This document shows positions 51,744 through 62,594 of a stretch of 64,000 nt of DNA, piece after piece. The stretch's first letter is position 1. Each line of letters opens with the position of its first letter. Source of the stretch: Palsa-504 sp963787645 (GTDB lineage Bacteria; Actinomycetota; Actinomycetes; Streptosporangiales; Streptosporangiaceae); NCBI GenBank assembly GCA_963787645.1, contig CAWBDS010000002.1, forward strand, positions 992,001-1,056,000. Direction: 5' to 3'. The notes beneath the pieces were generated by a model, which was given only the letters and a program-made list of their open reading frames with translations, had not been told where the DNA came from and made no database searches. The position numbers and the translations under genes were made by a program.

Positions 51744-54700
51744 ATGCAGGTCGCAATGCTCGGGCCGCTGGAGGTGCGTACCGACGGCGACCCGTCCGAG
51801 ATCATCGAGGTGGCCGGGGCCAGGCTGCGCGCGCTGCTGATCATGCTGGCCCTGCACCCCGGTCAGCTGGTCACGTCCGGCCAGCTGATCGACGGCCTGT
51901 GGCCGGCGGAGATGCCTGTCGGCGCGCCCAACGCCCTGCAGGCGCTGGTGTCCCGGCTGCGCCGAGCCCTGCCCGGCGCGGTGATCGAGTCCCGCTCGGC
52001 CGGATACCAGCTCAAGCTCGACCCGCGCGCGACCGACATCATCCGGTTCGAGGACCTGGCGGCCATCGGCCGCGCCCAGCTGCGCGACGCCCCGGCCGCG
52101 GCCGGCCAGACGCTGCGCCAGGCCCTGGTCCTGTGGCGCGGCCCGGCGCTGGCCGACGTGGCCGACACCGACTTCGGCCGGGCCGCGATCGCCCGGCTCG
52201 ACGAACTGCGGCTGACCGCCATCGAGTATCGCATCGACGCCGATTTGCGGACCGGGAACACCGCCTCGCTGGTCGCCGAGCTCGAGGGCCTGGTCACCGC
52301 CCACCCGATGCGCGAGCCGCTGGCCGCCCGGCTGATGCGCGCGCTGCACGCCACCGGGCAGCGCGGCGCGGCGCTGGAGGTCTACGAGCAGACCCGCAAG
52401 CGCCTGGTCAACCAGCTCGGCGTGGAACCATCGGCCGAACTGGCCGCCCTGCACCTGGACATCCTGCGCGACGAGCCACTCGCCGAATCCGCCCGGCCCG
52501 CCGCCCCCAGGCCGGTCATCAACCACACCAGCGCGGCGAACACCAACCTGCGCACCGAGCTGACCAGTTTCGTCGGCCGCGACGCTGAGCTTCGGCAGGT
52601 GGCTGAGCTCTTGGGTGCGTACCGTCTGGTCACGCTGACCGGCCCGGGCGGTGCGGGCAAGACGCGGCTGGCCGTCGAGGCGCCGGGCCGAACTGTCCGC
52701 CATGCCCGACGGGTGTGGCTGGTCGAGCTGGCCCCGGTCACTGACCCAGCCGACGTCATCTCCGCGGTCCTGTCCGCGCTCGGCCTGCGCGAGCAGGTGC
52801 TGGTCTCCGCGACCCGGACGCGCCGCCTGACGCCCGAGGCGCCGCTGCCCTCCGACGAGCTGGGCCGTCTGCTGTCCGCCCTGGCCGCCAAGCGGGCGCT
52901 CCTGGTCCTGGACAACTGTGAGCACCTGATCACGGCGGCCGCGGCCGTGACCGACCGCATCCTGGCCGCCTGCCCGCAGGTCCTCATCCTGACCACCAGC
53001 CGCGAGCCCCTGAACATCACCGGCGAAGCCCTGTGGACCGTAGGTCCGCTGGCCCTGCCGCCAGATCCCGCCGCAACGTCTAATTCTGCCGAACGGGCCG
53101 TGGTGCAAGACTCCGCCGCAGTGCGCCTGCTTACCCAGCGGGCGCGGGCCGTGGTACCGGGTTTCGCGGTCACGGCGGACAACGCCGCGGCCGTGGCCGC
53201 CATCTGCCGGGCCCTGGACGGCATGCCGCTGGCCATCGAGCTGGCCGCCGCCCGGCTGCGCACCATGGCTCCGGAACAGGTCGCCGCCCGGCTGGGTGAC
53301 CGGTTCGCCCTGCTGAGCAGCGGAAGCCGCACCGCGATGCCACGCCATCAGACGCTGCGCGCGGTGGTGGACTGGAGCTGGGACCTGCTCGACGACGCCG
53401 AACGCGCGCTGTGGCGCCGCTTCTCGGTCTTCACCGGCGGCGCCACGCTGGAGGCGGCCGAGCAGGTCTGCTCCGGCTCCGGCCTGCGGGCCGACCAGAT
53501 CCTGGACCTGCTGACCGCGCTGGCCGACAAGTCGCTGCTGACCGTGCGCCACGATCCGCCCCGGTACTGGATGCTCGAGATCATCCGGGCCTACGGCCAG
53601 GAACGGCTGATCGAGGCGGGGGAGCAGGACGATATCCGCGAAGCGCACGCCCAGTACTTCACCCGGCTGGCCGAAGCGAGCCAGGAGCACCTGCTCCGCG
53701 CGGAGCAGCTGGACTGGCTGCGCAGCCTGACGCCGGACCAGGACAACCTGCACGCCGCGCTGCGCGGCGCGGTCGCGGCCGCCGACGGCCCGGCCGCCGT
53801 GCGGCTGGCCGCCGCGCTCGGCTGGTACTGGTTCCTGCGCGGAATGAAGCTCGAAGGCACCGAACTGATCGCCGAGGCCCTCGCCGTCCCGGGTGCCGTG
53901 GACCGCGCCGACCCGGAGTACCTGACCATGGCCTACACCATGGGTGCGCTGCTGATCGCCGACACGCCGCGGCAAGCTAGCGGGTTCGACTGGCTCGACC
54001 GGGCCGCCGCGCTGGCCGCGCAGATACCCGATCCGGTCAACCCGCTCATGCCGCTGATCGGCCCGCTGGCCACGCTGTTCGCCGGGGCCGACCCGGCGCG
54101 CGCTCCAGCGCAGCCCGAGATCTTCGACGAGGCAGTCGGCAGTCCGAACCCGTGGGCAGCGTCACTGGGCCGGATCCTTCGTGCGCACACCACGCTCAAC
54201 TGCGGCGGCGGCCACGGCCAGGCGGAAGCGGATTTCCGTGCCGCGGCGGACACCTTGGCCCAGGTAGGGGAGCGCTGGGGCCAGGCGGTCGCCCTGGGCG
54301 GCCTGGCCATGCTGGAAAGCTGGCAGGGCGAACACGCCGCCGCGGTGGGCCATTACCGGCAGGCCAGCGGACTCGTCGCGGCTTTCGGGAGCACCGAGGA
54401 CGAGGTGCAGTTCCGCTTGTTCATGGTCCGGGCCCTCTGGCTGGCGGGCGAGCACGAGGCGGCTCGAGCCGAGCTGGCCGGAGCGCTGCCCGACGCGGAG
54501 CGGCTCGGCCTGCCCGAGCTCCGCACCTTGGCCGCGTACGCGGCCGGCGATCTGGATCGCCTGGACGGGCGGCCCGAAGCCGCGCGCCAGGCCCTGCTCC
54601 GGGCGGTCGACCTGGCCGCCCCGACGGAGGTCGCCCCGCAACTTCGCGCCGTGACCGCGACCGGGCTCGGCTACCTCGCGGGCGCCGCGGGTGACCTGGC

Positions 54701-55016
54701 CGCGGCTCGTGAGTGGCACGAACAGGCGCTGGCCGCCGCCCGATTCACCGCTGACGCGCCGGTGATCGCCGGGACCTTGGCTGGACTGGCCGACCTGGCC
54801 CTACGCGAAGGCGATGCGGAGCGTGCCGCCGAGCTGCTCGGAGCCGGTTTCGCGATTCGGGGATCCACGGACCGTTCGGTCCCTGATGAGGAAAGGGTCG
54901 CCGCCCAGGCACGGTCCGTGCTCGGCGATACCGCCTACGGCCAGGCATACCAAAGCGGCCAGCGCGTCACTGTCGACACGCTGGCCGCGTTGGTCCCGGT
55001 CACACCCGGCGCTTGA
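51744..55016 (+). CDS. AfsR/SARP-type regulator: winged helix, BTAD, NB-ARC ATPase, TPR
   Basis: 1090 aa. The OmpR-like winged helix covers about 1-95 (MLGPLEVRTDGDP ... LRALLIMLALHPGQLVTSGQLIDGLW). The bacterial transcriptional activation domain is about 100-250. The NB-ARC has P-loop TGPGGAGKTRLA near 300, LLVLDNCEHL as Walker B and GMPLAIELAAARLR. About 450 residues of TPR-like helices complete it. Such proteins switch on secondary-metabolite or stress genes when the ATPase is engaged. A CACAAT box 7 bases before the ATG hints at a leaderless message. Its end overlaps the convergent DrrB gene by 17 bases. The 19-bp repeat lies inside it. Confidence 0.93.
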   Translation: MQVAMLGPLEVRTDGDPSEIIEVAGARLRALLIMLALHPGQLVTSGQLIDGLWPAEMPVGAPNALQALVSRLRRALPGAVIESRSAGYQLKLDPRATDIIRFEDLAAIGRAQLRDAPAAAGQTLRQALVLWRGPALADVADTDFGRAAIARLDELRLTAIEYRIDADLRTGNTASLVAELEGLVTAHPMREPLAARLMRALHATGQRGAALEVYEQTRKRLVNQLGVEPSAELAALHLDILRDEPLAESARPAAPRPVINHTSAANTNLRTELTSFVGRDAELRQVAELLGAYRLVTLTGPGGAGKTRLAVEAPGRTVRHARRVWLVELAPVTDPADVISAVLSALGLREQVLVSATRTRRLTPEAPLPSDELGRLLSALAAKRALLVLDNCEHLITAAAAVTDRILAACPQVLILTTSREPLNITGEALWTVGPLALPPDPAATSNSAERAVVQDSAAVRLLTQRARAVVPGFAVTADNAAAVAAICRALDGMPLAIELAAARLRTMAPEQVAARLGDRFALLSSGSRTAMPRHQTLRAVVDWSWDLLDDAERALWRRFSVFTGGATLEAAEQVCSGSGLRADQILDLLTALADKSLLTVRHDPPRYWMLEIIRAYGQERLIEAGEQDDIREAHAQYFTRLAEASQEHLLRAEQLDWLRSLTPDQDNLHAALRGAVAAADGPAAVRLAAALGWYWFLRGMKLEGTELIAEALAVPGAVDRADPEYLTMAYTMGALLIADTPRQASGFDWLDRAAALAAQIPDPVNPLMPLIGPLATLFAGADPARAPAQPEIFDEAVGSPNPWAASLGRILRAHTTLNCGGGHGQAEADFRAAADTLAQVGERWGQAVALGGLAMLESWQGEHAAAVGHYRQASGLVAAFGSTEDEVQFRLFMVRALWLAGEHEAARAELAGALPDAERLGLPELRTLAAYAAGDLDRLDGRPEAARQALLRAVDLAAPTEVAPQLRAVTATGLGYLAGAAGDLAAAREWHEQALAAARFTADAPVIAGTLAGLADLALREGDAERAAELLGAGFAIRGSTDRSVPDEERVAAQARSVLGDTAYGQAYQSGQRVTVDTLAALVPVTPGA
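53088..53106 (+). repeat. Dispersed repeat, copy 3, inside the AfsR-like gene
   Basis: The 19 bases GCCGAACGGGCCGTGGTGC are identical to those at 43081 and, inverted, at 7801. Here they encode part of the variable linker NSAERAVVQ after the NB-ARC domain, keeping the frame. TAATTCT precedes the core, a weak echo of the A/T element at the other copies. Confidence 0.65.
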
Positions 55017-55839
55017 ACGCCCGCACCGCGAGCGGCGCGAACACCGCGGTGAACGCCACCGCGTAGAGCAGGGACTCGATCACCGGCCGGCCGACCGGGC
55101 CGGAGACCATCAGCCCGCGCACCGCGTCGGAGATCAGCGAGACCGGGTTGGCCTTGGACCAGGCCTGCAGCCAGCCCGGCATCGAGGCGGTCTTGACGAA
55201 CGCGTCGCTGGTGAACGTGATCGGGAACAGCACCACGAAGCCGAAGATCTGCACCTTCTCGGGGTTGGCCGCGAGCATCGAGACCAGGACCAGCGCCCAC
55301 GAGATGGCCAGCGTGCTGACCAGGACCAAGGCGGTGGCGCCGAGGATGCCGAGCGGGCTGGTGCCGATCCGGAAACCCAGGACGTACCCGATGCCCAGCA
55401 GCATGGCGATGGCCCAGGTCTGCTTGGCCAGGTCGGCCAGGATGCGTCCGGCCAGCGGCGCGAACCTGGCGATGGGCAGCGACCGCAGCCGGTCGAAGAA
55501 CCCTTCCTTCAGGTCGGTAGACAGCCCGGTGGCCGTGTTCAGCGTGGTGAACAGCGAGTTCTGCACGATGATGCCGGGCAGCGCGAACATCAGGTACGCG
55601 TGCGGCGAGCCCCCGATTGCGCCGCCGAAGACGTACGTGAACAAGAGCAGGAACATCACCGGCTGGACGCTGAAGTCGATCAGCTCGAGCGGGTTGTGCC
55701 TGATCTGCACGAGCGTCCGCCAAGCCAGCGAGAACGTCTGCCGCAGCCCGTCGATCGGCCCGACCCGCGCGGTCAGCGGCTTCACCACATCCGGATATTC
55801 CGAAACCGTAGTATCCATAACCGTGCTTACCGTGGTCAT
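55000..55839 (-). CDS. ABC-2 type transporter permease, DrrB family
   Basis: 279 aa with six hydrophobic helices. Family blocks are SLAWRTLVQIRHNPLELIDFSVQPVMFLLLFTYVFGGAI, LPGIIVQNSLFTTLNTATGLSTDLKEGFFDRLRSLPIARFAPLAGRILADL (the conserved DRL/RSLPI loop) and IFGFVVLFPITFTSDAFV. DrrAB pairs export drugs or lipids in actinobacteria. Its ATG overlaps the expected stop of the ATPase gene (ATGA at 55836-55839). Confidence 0.92.
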   Translation of the reverse strand: MTTVSTVMDTTVSEYPDVVKPLTARVGPIDGLRQTFSLAWRTLVQIRHNPLELIDFSVQPVMFLLLFTYVFGGAIGGSPHAYLMFALPGIIVQNSLFTTLNTATGLSTDLKEGFFDRLRSLPIARFAPLAGRILADLAKQTWAIAMLLGIGYVLGFRIGTSPLGILGATALVLVSTLAISWALVLVSMLAANPEKVQIFGFVVLFPITFTSDAFVKTASMPGWLQAWSKANPVSLISDAVRGLMVSGPVGRPVIESLLYAVAFTAVFAPLAVRAFKRRV

Positions 55840-56821
55840 GCTGCCACGCTCCTTTCTGCGTCTTCGGTCCCGGCGCCTTCGGTGTTGGCTTCTTCGGCCG
55901 GCGGCCGGTCAGCGACAGGAACACCTCGTCCAGGCTCGATCCGCGCAGGGTGAGCTCGGCGACCAAGATGCCCTCGTCGTCCAGCCGCCGCACTACGGCG
56001 GGCATGAGCCGCTCGTCGCTGACCGGCGCGGTCACCGTGGTGTTGGTGACTTCTGGTTCGGCGTCGGTGATCGCGCCCACGGTGGCCACCACGGCCGGCA
56101 CGTCGGCCGGGCGGGCGGGCCGCACGGCCAGGGTGAGCGCACCGGTGCGGGCCTTAAGCGCTTCCGGCGTTCCGGTGGCGATCACCGTGCCGTGATCGAC
56201 GACGGCGATCTCGCTGGCCAGCTGGTCCGCCTCTTCCAGGTACTGGGTGGTGAGCAGAACCGTGACCCCGCTCGCGGTCAGGCCGCGGACCACGTCCCAC
56301 ATCTCGTTGCGGCTGCGCGGGTCCAGGCCGGTGGTCGGCTCGTCCAGGAACAGCACCCGCGGCCGGGTGACCAGGCTGGCGGCCAGGTCCAGCCGTCGGC
56401 GCATGCCGCCGGAGTAGGTCTTGGCCGCGCGGTCCGCGGCGTCGTCGAGCCGGAACGTGGCCAGCAGATCGCGCGCCCGGACCCGGGACTCGGGCCGCGA
56501 CAGGCCGGTCAGCCGGCCGATGAGGATGAGGTTCTCCAGCCCGGTGAGTGTCTCGTCCACCGAGGCGTACTGCCCGGTCAGCCCGATCAGCTGCCGGACC
56601 TGATGTGCGTGCGTAACCACGTCGTGCCCGCAGATTGCCGCGTGCCCGCCGTCGGGGCTCAGCAGCGTGGCCATGATCCGCACCGCGGTGGTCTTTCCTG
56701 CGCCGTTCGGGCCCAGGAGGCCGAATACCGAGCCGGTGCGCACGGCCAGGTCGATCTCGTCCAGTGCGACGGTCTGCCCGAACCGCTTGACCAGCCCTTC
56801 GGCAACGATTGAGTAAGTCAT
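55836..56821 (-). pseudogene. ABC transporter ATPase, DrrA family, frameshifted near its 3' end
   Basis: From ATG 56821 the first 300 residues are a complete DrrA: Walker A GPNGAGKTT, signature YSGGMRRRLDLA, Walker B VLFLDEPTTGLD, switch TTQYLEEAD and the C-terminal domain LRGSSLDEVFLSLTGRR. Then the frame enters PKKPTPKAPGPKTQ and reads on to 54935 antisense-like through the permease. One extra base near 55896-55900 would instead give EEANTEGAGTEDAERSVAA and a stop overlapping the permease ATG. A one-base deletion or a sequencing error is likely. Since only the tail is altered, some activity may remain. Confidence 0.85.
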
Positions 56822-56930
56822 GGTCCTACCGTGCCGCCAGGTCCTGACAGGCCGCCGAGACGCGGCTGACACGGCTTACCGGGCGCTGACATCAGGCTGA
56901 TACGCCCGCCCGGTGCGATAGCTTCAGGTC

Positions 56931-58148
56931 ATGTTTCATGTGGATTCCGAGGTCGGCCGGCTGCGGCAGGTGATCCTGCACCGCCCCGGCCTCGAGCTCA
57001 AGCGCCTGACCCCGGACAACGCCGCTGACCTGCTGTTCGACGACGTGCTTTGGGTGAGCCGCGCGCAGGACGAGCACGACGCGTTCGCCGGGGTGCTGCG
57101 CTCGCGCGGCGTGGTGGTCCACTACTACGGCGACCTGCTCACCCAGACCCTGGAAATCCCGGCGGCCCGCGAGTACATCCTGGACCGAGTGTTCGACTCA
57201 CGCCGGCACGGGCCGCTGGCCGCCGCCACCCTCCGAGCCTCGATGGCCGGGCTGGACTCGGCCCTCCTGGCCGCGTACCTGGGCGGCGGGATCACCAAGC
57301 GCGAGATCGCCGAGCTCGGCCCGGAGCCTAAGAGCATCGCGTTCCATTCGCTCGATCCGGACGGCTTCGTCCTCGCCCCGCTGCCGAACCTGCTCTACCA
57401 GCGCGACACGTCCTGCTGGATCTACGGCGGCGTCTCGATCAACGCGATGCGCAGGCCGGCCCGGATCGGGGAGACCGTCACCTACGAGGCGATATACCAA
57501 TGGCACCCGATGTTCGCCGCGGCCGATTTCGACGTGTGGTACCAGGGCTCCGACGCCGCGCCCGCCACCATCGAGGGCGGCGACATCCTGGTCATCGGGG
57601 ACGGGGCGGTGCTGGTCGGGATGAGCGAGCGGACCACTCCGCAGGCCGTCGAGGTGCTCGCCCACCGGCTGTTCGAGGCCGGGGCCGCCCGGTGCCTGGT
57701 CGCGATCGACATGCCCAAGACCCGTGCCTTCATGCACCTGGACACCCTGCTGACCATGGCGGACCACGGCGTGTTCACCAAGTACGCCGGGATGGGCATG
57801 CTGCCGTCCTACACGGTCGAGCCGGGCGCCACCGGCGCCGAGCTCAAGGTCACCGATCACCCGCCGGAGGACATGCACCGGGCCATCGCCGCCGCGCTGG
57901 ACCGGTCCGAGATCACAGTCCTGACGCCGGTCCAGGACGTCCATTCCGCGCAGCGCGAGCAGTGGGACGACGGCTGCAACGTGCTGGCCGTCGAGCCGGG
58001 AGTGGTCGTCGCCTACGAGCGGAACGTGACCACCAACGCCTACCTGGAGAATCACGGCATCGAGGTGCTCACCGTTCCCGGCGGCGAACTCGGCCGCGGC
58101 CGGGGCGGCCCCCGCTGCATGAGCTGCCCCATCGAACGCGACGCCTGA
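56931..58148 (+). CDS. arcA: Arginine deiminase
   Basis: 405 aa. Hydrolyses arginine to citrulline and ammonia. Motifs are the N-terminal VDSEVGRLRQVILHRPG, NLLYQRDTSCWI, the IEGGDILV segment, the catalytic-histidine region AFMHLDTLLTMAD and the active-site cysteine in GRGGPRCMSCPI. Full family length. The ATG has no ribosome site; TAGCTT at 56919-56924 ends 6 bases before it, suggesting a leaderless message. No carbamoyltransferase or antiporter gene is adjacent, so it may act alone in nitrogen supply or acid resistance. Confidence 0.95.
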   Translation: MFHVDSEVGRLRQVILHRPGLELKRLTPDNAADLLFDDVLWVSRAQDEHDAFAGVLRSRGVVVHYYGDLLTQTLEIPAAREYILDRVFDSRRHGPLAAATLRASMAGLDSALLAAYLGGGITKREIAELGPEPKSIAFHSLDPDGFVLAPLPNLLYQRDTSCWIYGGVSINAMRRPARIGETVTYEAIYQWHPMFAAADFDVWYQGSDAAPATIEGGDILVIGDGAVLVGMSERTTPQAVEVLAHRLFEAGAARCLVAIDMPKTRAFMHLDTLLTMADHGVFTKYAGMGMLPSYTVEPGATGAELKVTDHPPEDMHRAIAAALDRSEITVLTPVQDVHSAQREQWDDGCNVLAVEPGVVVAYERNVTTNAYLENHGIEVLTVPGGELGRGRGGPRCMSCPIERDA

Positions 58149-58289
58149 CCCCGCCAGCGGTCACCCCTACACGGCCCCGAGGCCTCTCGCCCCCGAGCCA
58201 CCTCGGCTCGAGTCACCTCCCGCAAACCCCACCCGCCCCGCAAACCTCCCATTCCATCGGTGCCGTTGAGTTTGGGAGCGGGGACTGGG

Positions 58290-58586
58290 TTAGGTGCGGA
58301 CGGGGCGGTAATGGGCCGGGTGCGGACGGTAGCCGGCCAGGCCGGCGGCGGCCTGCCGCATGCCGTCGCTGCGGATGGCGGCGGTGAAGTCCTCGGCGCT
58401 GGCCCAGTGGGCGACGTTCACGAACTGGAACTCGGCGTCGGGCGCGAGCGCCTGGTGCAGGGCCGTGTCGATGTAGCCGGGCTGCGTCTCCAGATAGTCA
58501 CGAGTCTTCTCCCAGGCGGCGATGAACTTCTCCGCGTCCGCCGCCGGCACCTCGAACGAGTTGATCAGGGTTACTGCCTCGGTCAT
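58290..58586 (-). CDS. Antibiotic biosynthesis monooxygenase (ABM)-fold protein
   Basis: 98-aa ferredoxin-like protein. INSFEVPAADAEKFIAAWEKTRDYLETQPGYIDTALHQAL and QFVNVAHWASAEDFTAAI are the two strand-helix halves of the ABM dimeric alpha-beta barrel. Such small proteins act as cofactor-free monooxygenases or heme-degrading enzymes; heme ligands are not evident. Divergent from the LigB gene by 30 bases. Confidence 0.82.
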   Translation of the reverse strand: MTEAVTLINSFEVPAADAEKFIAAWEKTRDYLETQPGYIDTALHQALAPDAEFQFVNVAHWASAEDFTAAIRSDGMRQAAAGLAGYRPHPAHYRPVRT

Positions 58587-58616
58587 GCCCCGAACCTAGC
58601 CGATTAGCATGAGGCC

Positions 58617-59381
58617 ATGAGCAGCAGCCGGATGCCCGCTGTGTACCTGAGCCATGGCGCGCCGCCGCTGGCCGACGACCCGATCTGGCCGGGGGAGCTG
58701 TCCGCCTGGTCGGCCGCCCTGCCCCGGCCCGAGTCGATCCTGGTCGTCTCGGCGCACTGGGAGAACGCCCCCACCTCGGTAAGCGCGACCCGCACGGTCC
58801 CGTTGTACTACGACTTCTGGGGCTTCCCCCGGCACTACTACCAGGTCACCTATCCGGCGCCGGGCGCGCCGGCCCTGGCCGAGGCGGTCCGCAAGCTGCT
58901 CGGCGGACACGTGCACGAGCACGCCGACCGGGGCCTGGACCACGGCGCGTACGTGCCGCTGGTGGAGATGTACCCGCGGGCCGACGTACCGGTCATCCAG
59001 CTGTCCATGCCTACCTTGGACCCGCGAGAGCTGATGGACCTGGGCCGTAAGCTCGCGCCGCTGCGCGACGAGGGCGTGCTGATCATGGGCAGCGGGTTCT
59101 TCACGCACAACCTGCGCGAGTTCGCCTTCGAGGGGCCGGTACCGGATTGGTCGCGTGATTTCGACGAGTGGGGCCGTGACGCGCTGGCCGACGGCAACGT
59201 GGACGCGCTGCTCGACTTCACCCATAAGGCCCCGGCCGCGCACACCGCACATCCCCGCACCGAGCATTTCGCCCCGCTGTTCGTCACCCTCGGGGCCGGG
59301 GAGTCCGATCTGGCCGCGGAGCGTCCGGTGATAGAAGGCTTCTGGGGTGGCCTGGCCAAACGGTCGTTCCAACTGGGCTAA
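58617..59381 (+). CDS. Class III extradiol ring-cleavage dioxygenase (LigB/DODA type)
   Basis: 254 aa of the DODA/YgiD family, which opens catechol rings next to the hydroxyls with a metal ion. PAVYLSHGAPPLADD holds the first histidine, VVSAHWENAP the second, DHGAYVPLVEMYPRADVPVIQLSM the catalytic histidine and GSGFFTHNLREF the last. No ribosome site; TAGCAT (58605-58610) ends 6 bases before the ATG, fitting a leaderless transcript. Confidence 0.92.
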   Translation: MSSSRMPAVYLSHGAPPLADDPIWPGELSAWSAALPRPESILVVSAHWENAPTSVSATRTVPLYYDFWGFPRHYYQVTYPAPGAPALAEAVRKLLGGHVHEHADRGLDHGAYVPLVEMYPRADVPVIQLSMPTLDPRELMDLGRKLAPLRDEGVLIMGSGFFTHNLREFAFEGPVPDWSRDFDEWGRDALADGNVDALLDFTHKAPAAHTAHPRTEHFAPLFVTLGAGESDLAAERPVIEGFWGGLAKRSFQLG

Positions 59382-59449
59382 GGGTCACAGACTGAGACAC
59401 GTGATCTTAGGGTCTGTCGGCACCCCTGCTGACCGCTTATGGTCTAGAC

Positions 59450-60738
<1,289 letters not shown>

Positions 60739-60742
<4 letters not shown>

Positions 60743-61947
60743 CCGGGCCCGCTACCGGGCTGGACCTGCCGCCCGGTTCGCTGTTCGGGCTGGCCAACCT
60801 GCCCTACGGCGTGTTCTCAACGGGTGACCGGTCCCCGCGCGTCGGGGTCCGGATCGGCGACTCGGTGCTCGACCTGCTGCCGGTGCTCGGCGAGCAGGTC
60901 TTCGCCGAGCCGTCGCTGAACGGGTTCATGGCTCAGGGCCGGGCCCGGTGGCGCGACGTCCGGGCCCGGCTCACCGAGCTGCTGACCGAGCCGCGGCACT
61001 GGGCCACGGTGCGGCCCGCGCTGCATCCGCTGTCCAGCGTCCGCCTGCACCGACCGTTCGACGTGGGCGACTACGTCGACTTCTACGCCAGCGAGAACCA
61101 TGCGACCAACGTCGGGCAGTTGTTCCGGCCGGGTGGCGCGGCGCTGCTGCCCAACTGGAAGTACCTGCCGGTCGGGTACCACGGGCGTTCGGGCACCGTG
61201 CTGCTCTCCGGCACGCCGGTCACCCGCCCGCGCGGGCAGCGCCCCGGCGACGGCGCTCCGACGTTCGGTCCGTCGCGTCGGCTGGACTTCGAGGCCGAGG
61301 TCGGCTTCGTGATCGGTGTCGGTTCCGAGCTGGGCTCGTCCCTCACGGTTGAGGAGTTCGCGGACCACGTGTTCGGCGTGTTCCTGGTCAACGACTGGTC
61401 GGCCCGCGACATCCAGGCCTGGGAGTTCCAGCCGCTCGGCCCGTTCTTGGCCAAGTCGTTCGCCACGTCGATCTCGCCCTGGATCGTGCCCCTCGAGGCG
61501 CTCGCGCAGGCCCAGGTCCGCCCGCCGCCGCAGGATCCGGACCCGCTGCCCTACCTGGCCGGCCGCGATAACTGGGGTCTCGACCTCGCGCTCGAGGTCA
61601 GGTTGAACGGCCAGGTGCTATCCCGGCCGCCGTTCGCCACCATGTACTGGACCCCCGCCCAGATGCTGGCCCACCTGACCGTGAACGGAGCCTCCACCCG
61701 GACCGGGGACTTCTATGCCTCCGGCACGGTCAGCGGCCCGGACCGCGACCAGCGCGGCTGTCTCCTGGAGCTGAGCTGGGGCGGCGCGGAGCCGGTCAAG
61801 CTACCCGACGGCTCCGTACGGTCCTTCCTGGAAGACGGCGACGAGCTCACCATCACGGCCACCGCCCCCGCCCCCGACGGCACCCGCGTCGGCTTCGGCG
61901 ATGTAACCGGCCGCGTGATCCCCGCTCCGCCGCCAAGCCCCCAATAA
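60739..61947 (+). CDS. fahA: Fumarylacetoacetase, probable CTG start
   Basis: Splits fumarylacetoacetate into fumarate and acetoacetate in tyrosine breakdown. The conserved N-terminus GSLFGLANLPYGVF lies upstream of the first GTG (60811), so translation must begin earlier. The only suitable codon is CTG 60739 (or 60760), and GGGGAGG lies 5 bases before 60739, overlapping the gltA stop as CTGA. Catalytic motifs are VDFYASENHATNVG, YLPVGYHGRSGTV, DFEAEVGFVIG, FLVNDWSARDIQAWE and STRTGDFYASGTVSGP. 402 aa, family length. A mutated ATG or sequence error is the alternative. Confidence 0.85.
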
Positions 61948-62116
61948 CCGTTCCCGCCACCAATATCTCACTACCCGTCCCGCCAATTGCCGCCGCCCGT
62001 GCACCAATACCAAGACCGTGGGTCGTTACCCATGCCATAGCGATAGTTTTGGCCCACGATCATGACGCGGCCTTGCTTCGTGACCGGGATAACGGTCCAC
62101 GATGACGGCTGGCTAG
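61948..62116. other. Short intergenic region
   Basis: Between convergent fahA and the small membrane-protein gene. Lower G+C than the neighbours. No gene, clear hairpin or repeat seen. Confidence 0.3.
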
Positions 62117-62470
62117 CTAGAGCCAGCGGTTGATTCGGAGGACGTTACCCCACCGGGTCCGGAATTCCGATTCGCCCAGCAGCCTGAGCCCGCGGCTGCG
62201 GCCCAAGGAAAGACCGACCAGCAAGCCGATCACGATGAGTAGCAGCATGAGCCCATCGGAGGACCCGAAATGTCCATGGCCGAAAAGCGCCGGCAGCAGA
62301 CCCGACGCGATCAGGGCGACGACGAACAAGGCGATGCGCCCTAGCTCGCCGAGGATCCAGCCCAGTACGCAGACGATCATGATGCCGTACCAGAACGCAT
62401 GGCCACTGCTCGTCAGCGGCACCGAAGCCGGGGCCTGCGCGCCTGCGCTCGTAAGAATAAACCCCCCCAT
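62117..62470 (-). CDS. Small membrane protein of unknown family
   Basis: 117 aa from ATG 62470 (a TTG at 62500 is possible). Two or three hydrophobic spans: ILTSAGAQAPASVP may be a weak signal, FWYGIMIVCVLGWILGELGRIALFVVALIASGLL is long enough for two helices, and LMLLLIVIGLLVGLSLG is the last. A basic tail (GRSRGLRLL ... RTRWGNVLRINRWL) should be cytoplasmic. No family recognised; base composition is lower in G+C than the rest of the window, so it may be recently acquired. Confidence 0.5.
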   Translation of the reverse strand: MGGFILTSAGAQAPASVPLTSSGHAFWYGIMIVCVLGWILGELGRIALFVVALIASGLLPALFGHGHFGSSDGLMLLLIVIGLLVGLSLGRSRGLRLLGESEFRTRWGNVLRINRWL

Positions 62471-62594
62471 AACATGAACATCGCACGCGATCGTGGGCAA
62501 AGCAAGACCGTGAATTCCCTTGAATAATCTCCCATTTCAGTTGGAGAGGTCGCGCAGCGATACGTAGGCATTCCTGAGGATGGTGTTACCAGTT

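Noticed and set aside
54935..55835. Long C-terminal extension of the DrrA frame as a real domain
   Set aside because: It is a wrong-frame reading of the permease gene, Arg/Ala-rich without family features; a frameshift explains it better.
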